A stretch of 64,000 nucleotides of DNA from positions 167,973-231,972 of the forward strand of contig NZ_FNCZ01000005.1 of the NCBI RefSeq assembly GCF_900099995.1. Reading direction: 5' to 3'. The stretch's first letter is position 1; every line of letters starts with the position of its first letter. Both the position numbers and the translations under genes were made by a program. This stretch comes from Winogradskyella thalassocola (GTDB lineage Bacteria > Bacteroidota > Bacteroidia > Flavobacteriales > Flavobacteriaceae). Below are positions 44,313 through 53,904 of the stretch, piece after piece. The notes beneath the pieces were generated by a model. It worked only from the letters and a program-made list of their open reading frames with translations. It was not told where the DNA came from and did no database searches.

Positions 44313-46814
44313 ATGAAACACACATATCATATACACGGAATGACCTGCAATGGTTGTCGTACTCACGTAGAAGAAACACTTTCTAAAGTGGAAGGTGTTT
44401 CAAAAGCAACAGTCAATTTAGAAAAGGCAGAAGCTACAATCGAAATGGAATTGCATATTCCTATAGAAACATTTCAAGAAGCCTTAAAAAATGATGGTGG
44501 GAGATACAGTATTCATAAACAAGGTGAACATCATCACCATTTAGAAGATAAAACAGAAAAAACATCAAAAGGCAAAGGCACAGGTACATTTTATTGCCCA
44601 ATGCATTGCGAAGGTGATAAAACCTACGATAAATCAGGCGATTGTCCTGTTTGCGGAATGGATTTGGTTGAAGAACAAAATCTATCATCAGCTTCAACAG
44701 AACAATGGACGTGTCCAATGCATCCAGAAATCGTAAAAGATGAAGCAGGTTCGTGCCCTATTTGCGGTATGGATTTAGTACCAATGCAACCAGATGTTTC
44801 AGCAGAAGAAAAGACCTATAAAAAATTATTGAAGAAGTTTTGGATAGCAACTGCATTCACATTACCAATATTCTTAATGGCTATGAGCGAAATGCTCAAT
44901 AACAATCCATTGTACGATATAATGGAACAGAAATATTGGAATTGGATTCAGTTTGCATTATCTATTCCAGTTGTATTTTATGCGACTTGGATGTTCTTTG
45001 AACGTGCTTATAGAAGTATAAAAACGTGGAATCTCAATATGTTCACACTTATTGGAATCGGTGCAGGTGTGGCTTGGTTATTTAGTGTGTTTGGGATGTT
45101 ATTTCCAGATGTGTTTCCAGCACAGTTTAAAACTGAATCAGGTGCAGTACACGTCTATTTTGAAGCAGCAACGGTTATTCTAACCTTGGTGCTTTTAGGA
45201 CAGTTGTTAGAAGCGCGAGCACACAGTAAAACCAATTCCGCAGTAAAAGAATTACTAAAATTAGCACCTAATAAAGCCATTAAAATTGTAGATGGTGAAG
45301 AAATTGAAGTCAGTATAGATGAAATAGAATTAAATGATATTCTAAAAGTAAAACCAGGTGATAAAATTCCTGTGGATGGTGTAGTAACTGAAGGAGAAAC
45401 AACTATTGATGAATCTATGATTACGGGAGAACCTATTCCTGTAAACAAATCTCAAGATGATAAAGTAAGTAGCGGAACCATTAATGGGAATCAATCATTC
45501 TTGATGAAAGCGGAAAAAGTAGGAAGTGATACCTTACTCTCACAAATCATTCATATGGTTAATGATGCCAGTAGAAGTCGCGCACCTATTCAGAATTTAG
45601 CAGATAAGGTATCAGGTTATTTTGTGCCAGTTGTAGTTCTTATTTCTATTATCACATTTATGGTTTGGGCAATTTGGGGACCAGAACCTGTTTATGTATA
45701 TGCGTTTGTGAATGCAATTGCAGTTTTAATCATTGCGTGTCCTTGTGCTTTAGGTTTAGCTACACCTATGTCTGTAATGGTTGGTGTGGGTAAAGGTGCT
45801 CAAAATGGTGTATTAATTAAAAATGCCGAAGCTCTCGAAAAAATGGATAAGGTAAATACACTTATAGTTGATAAAACAGGAACTATTACAGAAGGAAAAC
45901 CAACAGTTGAAACCGTTGGTACTTTTAATGAAGCTTTGAGCGAAGAAGAAGTGTTACAGTACATCGTGTCATTAAATACCAATAGCGAACATCCTTTGGC
46001 AGAAGCGACTGTTAAATATGGAAATGAACATAACGCTGAAATAGTAAAATCTAAAAACTTTAGTGCTGTTACAGGAAAAGGTGTTGAAGCTAAAATTGAT
46101 GAAAAAAATGTAGCATTAGGTAATCCTAAAATGATGGAATATGCCAAAGCAGACATTACCTCTAAAATGAAAGATGAAGCTAAAACGTATCAAAAACAAG
46201 GCAAAACAGTTTCTTATTTGTCAATAGATGAAACCGTTGTCGGGTATGTAGTTATAGGGGATAAAATAAAAGAAACAAGTGCCAAGGCTATTAAAGTACT
46301 TCAAGATAAAGGCATTGATGTTATAATGCTTACAGGCGATAATCACGATACAGCACAAGCAGTAGCTTCAGAACTTAATTTGGCAGATTTCAAAGCCAGT
46401 ATGCTACCAGAAGATAAACTCAAAGAAGTAGAGAAACTGCAAGAAAAAGACAAAGTAGTTGCTATGGCAGGTGATGGAATTAATGATGCACCAGCATTGG
46501 CAAAAAGTGATGTGGGTATTGCAATGGGAACAGGTACCTCTGTAGCTATTGAAAGTGCTATGATAACGTTAGTAAAAGGCGATTTACACGGCATAGTAAA
46601 GGCTAAAAATTTAAGTCATTCCGTAATGAAGAACATAAAGCAAAATCTATTTTTTGCACTTATTTATAACACATTAGGAGTACCTATTGCAGCAGGCGTA
46701 TTATTCCCATTTTTTGGCATTTTATTGTCGCCAATGATAGCAGCATTAGCAATGAGTTTTAGTTCTGTTTCGGTAATAGTAAACGCATTAAGATTAAGAA
46801 ATATTAAAATATAG
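44313..46814 (+). CDS. copA: Copper-exporting P1B ATPase
   Basis: The 833-residue ATPase has an N-terminal HMA domain (HGMTCNGCRTHVEETLSKVE, metal ligands CNGC). A His stretch follows, then two short metal-binding modules: CPMHCEGDK...CPVCGMDL and CPMHPEIVKDEAGSCPICG. The membrane core has IIACPCALGLATP, the copper-type CPC motif, then DKTGTITEG and AGDGINDAPALA. It exports Cu(I) from the cytoplasm. It is followed four bases later by the CusB-type adaptor. Confidence 0.93.
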   Translation: MKHTYHIHGMTCNGCRTHVEETLSKVEGVSKATVNLEKAEATIEMELHIPIETFQEALKNDGGRYSIHKQGEHHHHLEDKTEKTSKGKGTGTFYCPMHCEGDKTYDKSGDCPVCGMDLVEEQNLSSASTEQWTCPMHPEIVKDEAGSCPICGMDLVPMQPDVSAEEKTYKKLLKKFWIATAFTLPIFLMAMSEMLNNNPLYDIMEQKYWNWIQFALSIPVVFYATWMFFERAYRSIKTWNLNMFTLIGIGAGVAWLFSVFGMLFPDVFPAQFKTESGAVHVYFEAATVILTLVLLGQLLEARAHSKTNSAVKELLKLAPNKAIKIVDGEEIEVSIDEIELNDILKVKPGDKIPVDGVVTEGETTIDESMITGEPIPVNKSQDDKVSSGTINGNQSFLMKAEKVGSDTLLSQIIHMVNDASRSRAPIQNLADKVSGYFVPVVVLISIITFMVWAIWGPEPVYVYAFVNAIAVLIIACPCALGLATPMSVMVGVGKGAQNGVLIKNAEALEKMDKVNTLIVDKTGTITEGKPTVETVGTFNEALSEEEVLQYIVSLNTNSEHPLAEATVKYGNEHNAEIVKSKNFSAVTGKGVEAKIDEKNVALGNPKMMEYAKADITSKMKDEAKTYQKQGKTVSYLSIDETVVGYVVIGDKIKETSAKAIKVLQDKGIDVIMLTGDNHDTAQAVASELNLADFKASMLPEDKLKEVEKLQEKDKVVAMAGDGINDAPALAKSDVGIAMGTGTSVAIESAMITLVKGDLHGIVKAKNLSHSVMKNIKQNLFFALIYNTLGVPIAAGVLFPFFGILLSPMIAALAMSFSSVSVIVNALRLRNIKI

Positions 46815-46818
46815 CACT

Positions 46819-48591
46819 ATGAAAAAATATATAATTTACTTCGGAATATTGGTAGTTGGGTTGTTGTTAGGATGGTTGCTTTTTGGTGGTTCATCAAATG
46901 AAAAAACAGACCATAATCACGACGAGCTTGCAGAAACCAATCAAATGTGGACCTGTTCAATGCATCCACAAATTATGCAACCAGAACCAGGTGATTGTCC
47001 TATTTGTGGGATGGACTTAATTCCTGCCGAAAGTGGAAGTGATGGTCTGTTAGCAGACCAATTCAAGTTAACCGAAAATGCGATGGCTTTAGCCAATATT
47101 CAAACAACTGTTGTAGGCAAAGGTAATGTTGATGGCAACACCCTTAAATTATCTGGTAAAATTGCTGAAAATGAAGAAGCAAACGCAGTACAAGTCAGTT
47201 ATTTTTCGGGTAGAATAGAACGTTTGAATGTGAGTTTTACAGGCGAAGAAGTTCGTAAAGGTCAATTATTAGCAACCATTTATTCGCCAGAATTGTATGC
47301 AGCACAACAAGAATTGATTACAACAGCATCTTTAAAGGAATCGCAACCTGAATTATATAAGGCAGTTCGTAATAAATTGAAGTTATGGAAGCTGTCTGAA
47401 AATCAAATAAATCAAATAGAAGAAACCCAAAAAGTAAAAGAAAACTTTCCAGTTTATGCAACCGTTTCAGGAACAGTTACCGAAAAATTAGTAGAACAAG
47501 GTGACTACATCAAACAAGGTCAACCATTGCTTAAAATTGCAAATCTCAATACGGTTTGGGCAAACTTTGATGTATATGAAAATCAAATCGATTTATTTAA
47601 AAAAGGACAAGAAGTTTTAGTGACTACAAACGCTTATACTAATAAGGAATTTAAAGGGAAAGTAGATTTCATTGAACCAATTTTAAATACTAAAACAAGA
47701 ACAGTAACCTTACGTGTGGTGCTTAATAACAAAAACGATGTATTTAAACCAGGAATGTTTGTAACCGCAAATATTGAACGAGTTGCAAGTAGTAATGATA
47801 CGGTATTAACAATTCCAGCATCTGCTGTACTTTGGACAGGAGAACGTTCTGTGGTCTATTTAAAAACCAGTCCAGACCAAACCATTTTTGAAATGCGTGA
47901 AGTTGTTTTAGGTAATCAAATTGGTAATGAATATGAAGTTTTAGAAGGTTTATTTATTGGAAATGAAATCGTGACTAACGGGACATTTACGGTTGATGCA
48001 GCAGCTCAATTACAAGGTAAAAAATCAATGATGAATAAAGATGGTGGCAAAGTAATGACTGGTCACGAAGGCCATTTAGGAATGGATAATAATGCATCAA
48101 AAAAAGAAAGTGGCCATACTAATATGAACGAAAGATTGACAGTATCAAAGAAATTTCAAGAACAACTAAAAGTTGTTTACAATGACTATATCAATTTAAA
48201 AGATGCTTTAGTTAAAGAAGATTCAAAAAATACTTCAGTTAATGCAACAAGTTTATTAAACAATTTAAGTAAAGTGGATATGAAATTATTATCAGACAAT
48301 AATGCTCATACACATTGGATGTCATTAGTAAAAGAAATACAATCTTCTGCAACATCTATTTCTAAAACGTCAGATATAAAAGAACAAAGAGACCATTTCA
48401 AGCATCTATCATCACACTTAATAAATGCTGTTCAACTGTTTGGAGTTAAGGAAAAAGTGTATGTAGAGTTTTGTCCAATGGCAGATAACAACAATGGTGC
48501 ATATTGGTTGAGTAAAGAAGAAAAAGTAATCAATCCATATTTTGGTGAAGCCATGCTAACCTGTGGAGAAGTAAAACAAGTAATCGAATAA
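46819..48591 (+). CDS. cusB: CusB-type adaptor with metal-binding module and DUF3347 domain
   Basis: The 590-residue adaptor has an N-terminal membrane segment, a His-containing linker and a CSMHPQIMQPEPGDCPICG metal-binding module. The RND adaptor fold follows (VSGTVTEKLVEQGDYIKQGQ). Residues after about 440 match DUF3347 (start MNERLTVSKKFQEQLK; CPMA and WLS motifs). The domain order metal-binding, adaptor, DUF3347 is known in Bacteroidota. It should pass copper to the CusA pump. Confidence 0.9.
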   Translation: MKKYIIYFGILVVGLLLGWLLFGGSSNEKTDHNHDELAETNQMWTCSMHPQIMQPEPGDCPICGMDLIPAESGSDGLLADQFKLTENAMALANIQTTVVGKGNVDGNTLKLSGKIAENEEANAVQVSYFSGRIERLNVSFTGEEVRKGQLLATIYSPELYAAQQELITTASLKESQPELYKAVRNKLKLWKLSENQINQIEETQKVKENFPVYATVSGTVTEKLVEQGDYIKQGQPLLKIANLNTVWANFDVYENQIDLFKKGQEVLVTTNAYTNKEFKGKVDFIEPILNTKTRTVTLRVVLNNKNDVFKPGMFVTANIERVASSNDTVLTIPASAVLWTGERSVVYLKTSPDQTIFEMREVVLGNQIGNEYEVLEGLFIGNEIVTNGTFTVDAAAQLQGKKSMMNKDGGKVMTGHEGHLGMDNNASKKESGHTNMNERLTVSKKFQEQLKVVYNDYINLKDALVKEDSKNTSVNATSLLNNLSKVDMKLLSDNNAHTHWMSLVKEIQSSATSISKTSDIKEQRDHFKHLSSHLINAVQLFGVKEKVYVEFCPMADNNNGAYWLSKEEKVINPYFGEAMLTCGEVKQVIE

Positions 48592-48626
48592 TAATAAATC
48601 AAATAATAACAATTAAATTTTAAACA

Positions 48627-49121
48627 ATGAATTTTTTAAAGAAAAATCACGAACACAAAAACGATAATGTAATCGACGTGAGTAAAAAAGTAATTTTAAG
48701 TGTAGTTGCAATAGCAGCATTAGGTTTAACAAGTTGTAAAAACGAAACTAAAAAAGTTGAAGATACTACAGCAACAGAAGTGTCAAAAGAAATCGCAATG
48801 ACAGATTTATCCTTTGGAGTAAGAGGAAATTGTGGTATGTGTAAAAGTACCATTGAAAAAGCAGCCAATAGTGTTGAAGGTGTTGCAAGTGCCAATTGGG
48901 ATGTCGATAAAAAGAAGATTGATGTCTCTTTTGATGATACCAAAACAGATGCAATGGCAATTCATAAAGCAATAGCAGCTTCAGGTTACGACACCGAAAA
49001 AGTTGCAGGTAGTGAAGAAGCCTATAAAAACTTACCAGGTTGTTGTCAATACGACCACGAAATGATGATGAATCAGTCAGGTGAAATGAAATCGGAAGAC
49101 CATTCAAATCACGACCATTAA
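48627..49121 (+). CDS. Lipid-anchored HMA-domain copper-binding protein
   Basis: The 164-residue protein has a hydrophobic segment ending in LGLTSCKNE, a lipobox, and then an HMA domain with RGNCGMCKSTIEKAANSVEG (CGMC metal site). A His/Met-rich tail ends SEDHSNHDH. It should bind copper in the periplasm as a chaperone for the pumps. The annotated start includes 20 residues before the signal segment; a later start at the VSKKVIL segment is possible. A strong terminator follows. Confidence 0.85.
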   Translation: MNFLKKNHEHKNDNVIDVSKKVILSVVAIAALGLTSCKNETKKVEDTTATEVSKEIAMTDLSFGVRGNCGMCKSTIEKAANSVEGVASANWDVDKKKIDVSFDDTKTDAMAIHKAIAASGYDTEKVAGSEEAYKNLPGCCQYDHEMMMNQSGEMKSEDHSNHDH

Positions 49122-49132
49122 GCCAATAATTT

Positions 49133-49160
49133 AAGAGTCTTTTTAGAAAGGCTCTTTTTT
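49133..49160 (+). terminator. Rho-independent terminator ending the metal island
   Basis: A ten-pair stem (AAGAGTCTTT with AAAGGCTCTT, one G-T pair) with loop TTAG leads into six T residues. It lies 11 bases after the last copper gene. Confidence 0.85.
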
Positions 49161-50020
49161 ATTCCCCACAACCCAAAACCCAGTTTTTTCGTGCCTCAAA
49201 ATCCTCTGTTTTTTGTGTTGTTCCGCGCGCCACACATAGTTGGTTTTATGTCACAATAGTTGTAGCCAACGCTATAATAGCACATTGCTTGTTTTATTTA
49301 AAAGTATCTATTTTAATAAATTAGTACAATAAAAAAGCAAAGAGCTATTGCCAACGCTCAAAACAACTATTCCGCCACAAAACCAACCCAAAGCTAAGTT
49401 ACATAATGCGTAGTTATAGGAGCAAAAATCCTTTCAATGGTTGCCTACGGCGTTTTATTATATTTTCGTGCCTATAACTGTCATTATGTAAAATATCCAC
49501 ACACCATCCGCACAAATTCGAACATATAATGTTATTTTGGAAAAGCATTAAACAGTCGTAAATTTAAAAGGTTGAATTAGTTAAGTATTATATTCGTTAT
49601 CTCATTCAAGCTGCACAAAACCATCGCTAAGCCTGTATTGAGCTTGACGAAATATCCAAGTATTCCTTACCTCAAGTCTTTGTTTGTTTCATTTCGTTAA
49701 CAAATATAAAAGTCCACTTTTCCCCACCACCCAAGTCAGCGGTTATAAAAAAATAGGTTAATAAAATGCAGTAATACGACATAGCATATTGCTTTTTCTC
49801 GCTCGCCCTGTCTCGAGCGCCAGTCGAGAGGTCAAAAAAACAAAAAGCTATTGTCTAAAAGTCCTGTATAAGTAGCTTGTTTAAATGCTGTTTTATCAAA
49901 CAACTATTTAAAACGCTACACATACAAACGCTTCATCCCAAGCTCAAATTGGAAATAACCTATTTTTTTAAGAGTTTATGCCCCAAAAAGTGTTGTTCAA
50001 TTAATTAAATACATTTCAAT
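49161..50020. other. Non-coding stretch with two large inverted repeats
   Basis: No supported gene was found in this stretch of about 860 bases. Two palindromic structures stand out. The first has AATAGTTGT at 49255 and ACAACTATT at 49363, with GCCAACGC repeated directly inside. The second has TTACATAATG then AGTTATAGG (49399-49420) mirrored by CCTATAACT then CATTATGTAA (49471-49491), with inner spacers of 3 and 2 bases. No -7 box with good spacing was seen. It may hold an origin, a transfer site or recombination site. Confidence 0.5.
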
Positions 50021-50317
50021 ATGATTACAAAAACAATCCAAATTACAGAAGTCAAAGTTGATGAATTAGCGGATAAGGTAGCAGATAAATTATTGTTTAA
50101 AATTGAAGATTACCTTAAAGAACTATCAAAATCAAAAAATGATGAATTACTAACAAGACAAGAAGTAGCCGATTATTTAAGAATAAGTTTAGTAACAATA
50201 CATTCTTGGAATAAACACGGCATTTTAAATCCAATTCGTATGGGCAACAGAATCTTATACAAAAAACAAGATATTTTAGATGTTTTAGAAGAACAGTCAA
50301 TAAATAAAAAAAGGTAG
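50021..50317 (+). CDS. Small excisionase-type HTH protein
   Basis: The 98-residue protein has an N-terminal helical region and an HTH with TRQEVADYLRISLVTIHSW followed by a wing (PIRMGNRILYKKQDILDVL). This is the MerR/excisionase fold seen in the three small HTH proteins at the left end of the element. It may be an excision factor or regulator at the right end. Confidence 0.8.
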   Translation: MITKTIQITEVKVDELADKVADKLLFKIEDYLKELSKSKNDELLTRQEVADYLRISLVTIHSWNKHGILNPIRMGNRILYKKQDILDVLEEQSINKKR

Positions 50318-50563
50318 CAAATATATGTGGCTACCACAGCCAACGCGCAAGGCTATAAAGGTCAAGCCCTACGGGTTTTGAATAAAACTTTTTTCAAAAG
50401 CATTTTTCAAAATGATTAAACATTTAACCTCAAAAAACTTTTATCCAAAAACCTTGACAGCCTTATCCACGCCACAAGAGCATTAGGCTTTCTTTTTTTA
50501 TTCTTTTTCTTTTAAAAAATTAATGGTGCGAAGCGTAGCGAAGCAATTTTAAATTGGATAGCT

Positions 50564-51037
50564 ATGTCAACTTTTGAACTAAAAACACACCAAATCGGAA
50601 GAACTTACTCAAACCCTCATTTTTTTATCCTAAACAAAGGGCAAAACAGCGGAAAGCCTTTAATAAATCCTTGTCCTAATTGTTTTGTGGTATCTACATC
50701 AACCGAAGAAGAAAAACAAACCCTTTACCATTTATCTATGATGTTACAAATAGGCGGTTTTTATGCTTATTATTTAAAAGGGAGTGTTATTCCGTTTATC
50801 TCAATAGATGATTGCCGAAACACCTTAAAAAACAGTTACACCTCGTTGTTAAGTGATGAATTTCAGTTACAAAAGCATATTAATATAGTTTCAACTATTT
50901 GTAAAAAAGAAGCTGAACTTCAAAAAGTAATTTCAAAAATGGCAGATTTAAAAGTGTCATACATACAAAATCTATTTTCTAAAAAGCAAAATCGGGCAAC
51001 AAAGGGCAACAAAAACCAAATCAATCTATTAGCATAG
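50564..51037 (+). CDS. Element protein, possibly DUF6943
   Basis: The 157-residue protein begins MSTFELKTHQIGRTYSNPHF and has NKGQNSGKPLINPCPNCFVV and GGFYAYYLKGSVIPF. The pattern recalls DUF6943, a name given from memory; no catalytic residues are evident. Its 3' end contains two inverted copies of GGGCAACA (50994 and 51004), which match the TTGTTGCCC words at the left end, so it lies at the right edge of the element. The 246 bases before it show a direct repeat GCGAAGC (50528 and 50538) and no gene. Confidence 0.6.
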   Translation: MSTFELKTHQIGRTYSNPHFFILNKGQNSGKPLINPCPNCFVVSTSTEEEKQTLYHLSMMLQIGGFYAYYLKGSVIPFISIDDCRNTLKNSYTSLLSDEFQLQKHINIVSTICKKEAELQKVISKMADLKVSYIQNLFSKKQNRATKGNKNQINLLA

Positions 51038-51125
51038 TATTTGCCATATATTACTTGTGTTGGTTAAAGACCGTACCAAGTCCGTACCAACTTCGAACAA
51101 GTATTAATTTTAAATTTTATATACA

Positions 51126-51767
51126 ATGGGTGTTATTTCACAAGGAATCCTGGGCGGTGTATCAGGTAAAGTAGGAAACGTAGTTGGTGCTTCTTGGAAA
51201 GGTATTGACTATTTGAGAATTAAGCCTTCAAATGTGGCAAATCCACGAACTGAAGGACAAGTTAACCAAAGAAATAAGTTTACTGTTACTTTGGAGTATC
51301 TTCAACCGAATTTAGGTTTTATCAAGAAAGGGTATAAATCTTATGCGGTTCAAAAAACAGAGTTTAATGCAGCAATGTCTTATGTATTGAATAATGCGAT
51401 TACAGGAGCTGCGCCAAACTTTACTGTAGATTATTCTTTAGCTTTATTAAGTAGAGGTAATCTATCTGGAGCTTTGAACCCTGCAACAGATTTAGCAACT
51501 GCGGGACAAGTAGAATTTACTTGGGATGATAACTCTGCTGAAGGTAATGCAAATGCAACTGATAAAGCAATGATTTTAGTTTACAATCCAAGTAAAAAAG
51601 AATCAATGTATATTCTTGATGGTGCTGATAGAACTGTAGGATCACAAATCATTACAATTCCAAGTACCTATGCAGGTGATACAGTCGAGCTTTTTATGGC
51701 ATTTATTACTGCTGAAGGTAATACCGTGTCAAACAGCGTTTATTTAGGCTCTGGAACAGCTAATTAA
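51126..51767 (+). CDS. DUF6266 protein
   Basis: The 213-residue protein begins MGVISQGILGGVSGKVGNVV and continues SWKGIDYLRIKPSN, the hallmark of DUF6266. The rest is beta-rich. Family members are frequent in flavobacterial genomes; their role is unknown. It may be chromosomal or carried by the element, since the candidate att repeat lies beyond it. A strong terminator follows. Confidence 0.75.
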   Translation: MGVISQGILGGVSGKVGNVVGASWKGIDYLRIKPSNVANPRTEGQVNQRNKFTVTLEYLQPNLGFIKKGYKSYAVQKTEFNAAMSYVLNNAITGAAPNFTVDYSLALLSRGNLSGALNPATDLATAGQVEFTWDDNSAEGNANATDKAMILVYNPSKKESMYILDGADRTVGSQIITIPSTYAGDTVELFMAFITAEGNTVSNSVYLGSGTAN

Positions 51768-51789
51768 CGGTTGATGTTTTTATGTATGA

Positions 51790-51815
51790 AACCACTCTTT
51801 ATGAGTGGTTTTTTT
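51790..51815 (+). terminator. Rho-independent terminator after the DUF6266 gene
   Basis: A perfect eight-pair stem (AACCACTC with GAGTGGTT), loop TTTAT, then five T residues. Confidence 0.88.
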
Positions 51816-51845
51816 ATGCTATATTCGTAATTGAATTTATTAATG

Positions 51846-51901
51846 ATTGCCCTTAATTTACCCTTTTTAGGTGTTTTTTGTATCCTATTTGTTGCCCAAA
51901 T
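51846..51901. other. Candidate right attachment region (attR)
   Basis: ATTGCCCTT at 51846 and ATTTGTTGCCCAAAT at 51887-51901 repeat, in the same order, the words at 18108 and 18158-18172. The spacing between them is 41 bases here and 50 at the left. Together the two 15-mers would bound an element of about 33.7 kb. The exact att core is not proven. Confidence 0.45.
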
Positions 51902-52094
51902 GCTCTAACCCCAATAAATATAAGGTAAATTACATATTGTATTGGAAAGCAGATTTATAAAGACATTTTATGTTGTTCAATGGGCTAAAATGGGCATCCT
52001 AATTTATATTATGTGATCTAGAATTACTGCTAAGAATACGAGTTTGACTAAGGATTTCTTTTTAAGATTAAGATAACCTGTTTGTAAATAGGTG

Positions 52095-52116
52095 AATAGG
52101 TTTTTAAAAACCTATT
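52095..52116. promoter_or_regulatory. Perfect 22-bp palindrome upstream of the LuxR-type gene
   Basis: The stretch AATAGG-TTTTTAAAAA-CCTATT is a perfect palindrome. It lies about 45 bases before the start of the TPR/LuxR-type gene. A second short hairpin (TAGCC/GGCTA at 52137-52154) follows. It could be an operator for an autoregulator or a terminator acting on both strands. Confidence 0.45.
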
Positions 52117-52161
52117 CTTCAAATTTTAGTTACATTTAGCCTAAAAAAAGGCTACGATTTA

Positions 52162-53796
52162 ATGCATAAAAAATTACATTTATACATCAAATGTATTGCT
52201 TTATTAATGGCAATGCATAGCTACTCTCAAATGGAGTCACCTGAAGCTTTAGATGAGGAAATAGATAAAGGCATTGCGTTGATGTTTCAAAAAGAACACT
52301 CGCAATCTATTGAGTTATTAATCACAACCGAAACGATAGCCAAAAAAAATCAATGGTATGAGCAGGCCTTTAGGTCAACCTTAAATATCGGTTCAAATTA
52401 TTATTTGCTTTCAGATTTTGGGGAAGCCGTTCAATATTACTTGCAAGCTTATGAAATTGCGATTGCGCATTTAGATTCTCGTCAAGAAATGACGGTACTC
52501 AATAACATAGGGATACTTTATTTTCAAGAAGAAGATTTATTACAAGCTAAGGATTATTTCTTCAAAGCGTATCAAAAAGCAAAATTAGTAGGAGATGAGG
52601 TCAAAGTGGGCTATTATGCGGTAAATTTGGCTTTGGTCTCTAATAAAATGAAAGCTCCTGATTCTGCTCAAAGTTATATTGACGAGGCTTTACCTTTGTT
52701 AAAGAATGAGCCTAATGTTTTAGTAACAGGAAAGATGGCGCAGTCTGAAATGTTTCTTCTAACGAAACAGTATGCGCAATCAGAAGCCATTGCTCTCAAT
52801 TTATTACCCAAGTTTCAAGATATATCACAAGTAGAAAATAGAGTTTTTATTCTATTGGTTTTAGCACAAATTAATGAAGATCAAAACCGTTTAGATAAAG
52901 CGCTGTATTATGGTATTGAAGCTCGAAATACGCAAGCAGGCATTGAGAATAGAGAAGAAGTCTATAGCTATTTGTCTAATTTATATGGTAAAAAGGGACA
53001 ACTTGAAAAGGCTTTAGTTTATAAAGATTCTGTAATTATTGCTTCAGACTCACTAGCCGATATCAGAAATAGTAAACTGTTTGAAACTGAAAAAGTGAAG
53101 TTTCAAATTCAAAATTATCAGCATGAACTTTCTGAAAGTAAAGAAGTTTTAAAACAAGAGCGTCGTTTCTTTTATAGCATCATTGGGATTACAGTGCTAA
53201 GTATGGGGTTTATTTTGTGGATTTTTAGAAGTAATTCGATTAAGCATAGACAACGTAAAACCATTGTAGAATTAGAATTAGCTAAAGAAAAAAGTGATTA
53301 CTTACTTATAGAAAAGCAATTACGAGAGCAAGAAACGCTGGCGCTATTAGAACAAGAACGTTTTAAAAACGAATTAGAGGTTAAGAATAGAAAGCTAACC
53401 GCTAAAGCTTTGTATTTGTCGAGTAAAAATGATTTAATTGAAGAAGTGGTACAGTCTTTATCTGAGAATACTGAAATCTCAGAAAACCCAGAATTAAAAA
53501 ATCAAATAAGAGAATTAAAAAAGCATCTTAAAACCGATACGCAATGGGATAGTTTTTTTACACACTTTGAGGAAATCAATCAAGGATTTTTAGATCGGCT
53601 TAGAAGTAAACATGATAAACTTACGCCTAGTGATATTCGTTATATTACTTATTTATACATGAATTTATCAAATAAAGAAATCGCATCGCTTTTAAACATT
53701 ACACCGCAATCTTGTAGGAAGCGTAAAGAGCGTCTTTCTAGTAAGTTAAGCATCCCTGAGAATGTTACACTTCATAACTATTTATCCATGATTTAA
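52162..53796 (+). CDS. TPR protein with membrane segment and LuxR-type HTH
   Basis: The 544-residue protein has a signal sequence, several TPR-like helices to about residue 290, a membrane segment near 337-355, a long coiled coil and a C-terminal HTH (TPSDIRYITYLYMNLSNKEIASLLNI). This order is common in Bacteroidota regulators that sense an envelope signal and control genes in the cytoplasm. Its possible target is the secreted protein gene about 110 bases downstream. Three copies of TGTCAC lie between them. Confidence 0.8.
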   Translation: MHKKLHLYIKCIALLMAMHSYSQMESPEALDEEIDKGIALMFQKEHSQSIELLITTETIAKKNQWYEQAFRSTLNIGSNYYLLSDFGEAVQYYLQAYEIAIAHLDSRQEMTVLNNIGILYFQEEDLLQAKDYFFKAYQKAKLVGDEVKVGYYAVNLALVSNKMKAPDSAQSYIDEALPLLKNEPNVLVTGKMAQSEMFLLTKQYAQSEAIALNLLPKFQDISQVENRVFILLVLAQINEDQNRLDKALYYGIEARNTQAGIENREEVYSYLSNLYGKKGQLEKALVYKDSVIIASDSLADIRNSKLFETEKVKFQIQNYQHELSESKEVLKQERRFFYSIIGITVLSMGFILWIFRSNSIKHRQRKTIVELELAKEKSDYLLIEKQLREQETLALLEQERFKNELEVKNRKLTAKALYLSSKNDLIEEVVQSLSENTEISENPELKNQIRELKKHLKTDTQWDSFFTHFEEINQGFLDRLRSKHDKLTPSDIRYITYLYMNLSNKEIASLLNITPQSCRKRKERLSSKLSIPENVTLHNYLSMI

Positions 53797-53802
53797 TTGT
53801 AG

Positions 53803-53840
53803 TGTCACACTATTAGAATAGGGATGTCACGGAATGTCAC
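53803..53840. promoter_or_regulatory. Three direct TGTCAC repeats before the T9SS gene
   Basis: TGTCAC occurs at 53803, 53825 and 53835 in the gap between the LuxR-type gene and the secreted protein gene. The last two copies are 10 bases apart. They may be binding sites for the upstream regulator. Confidence 0.35.
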
Positions 53841-53904
53841 GCTTAAAATACGCCTCTAACGATTCGTTGTATCTATATTTATCCACCTAATCTAAAAATC
53901 AGAT

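Noticed and set aside
18250..51037. Conjugative transposon with transfer genes
   Set aside because: No tra, relaxase or coupling protein was recognised anywhere in the element.
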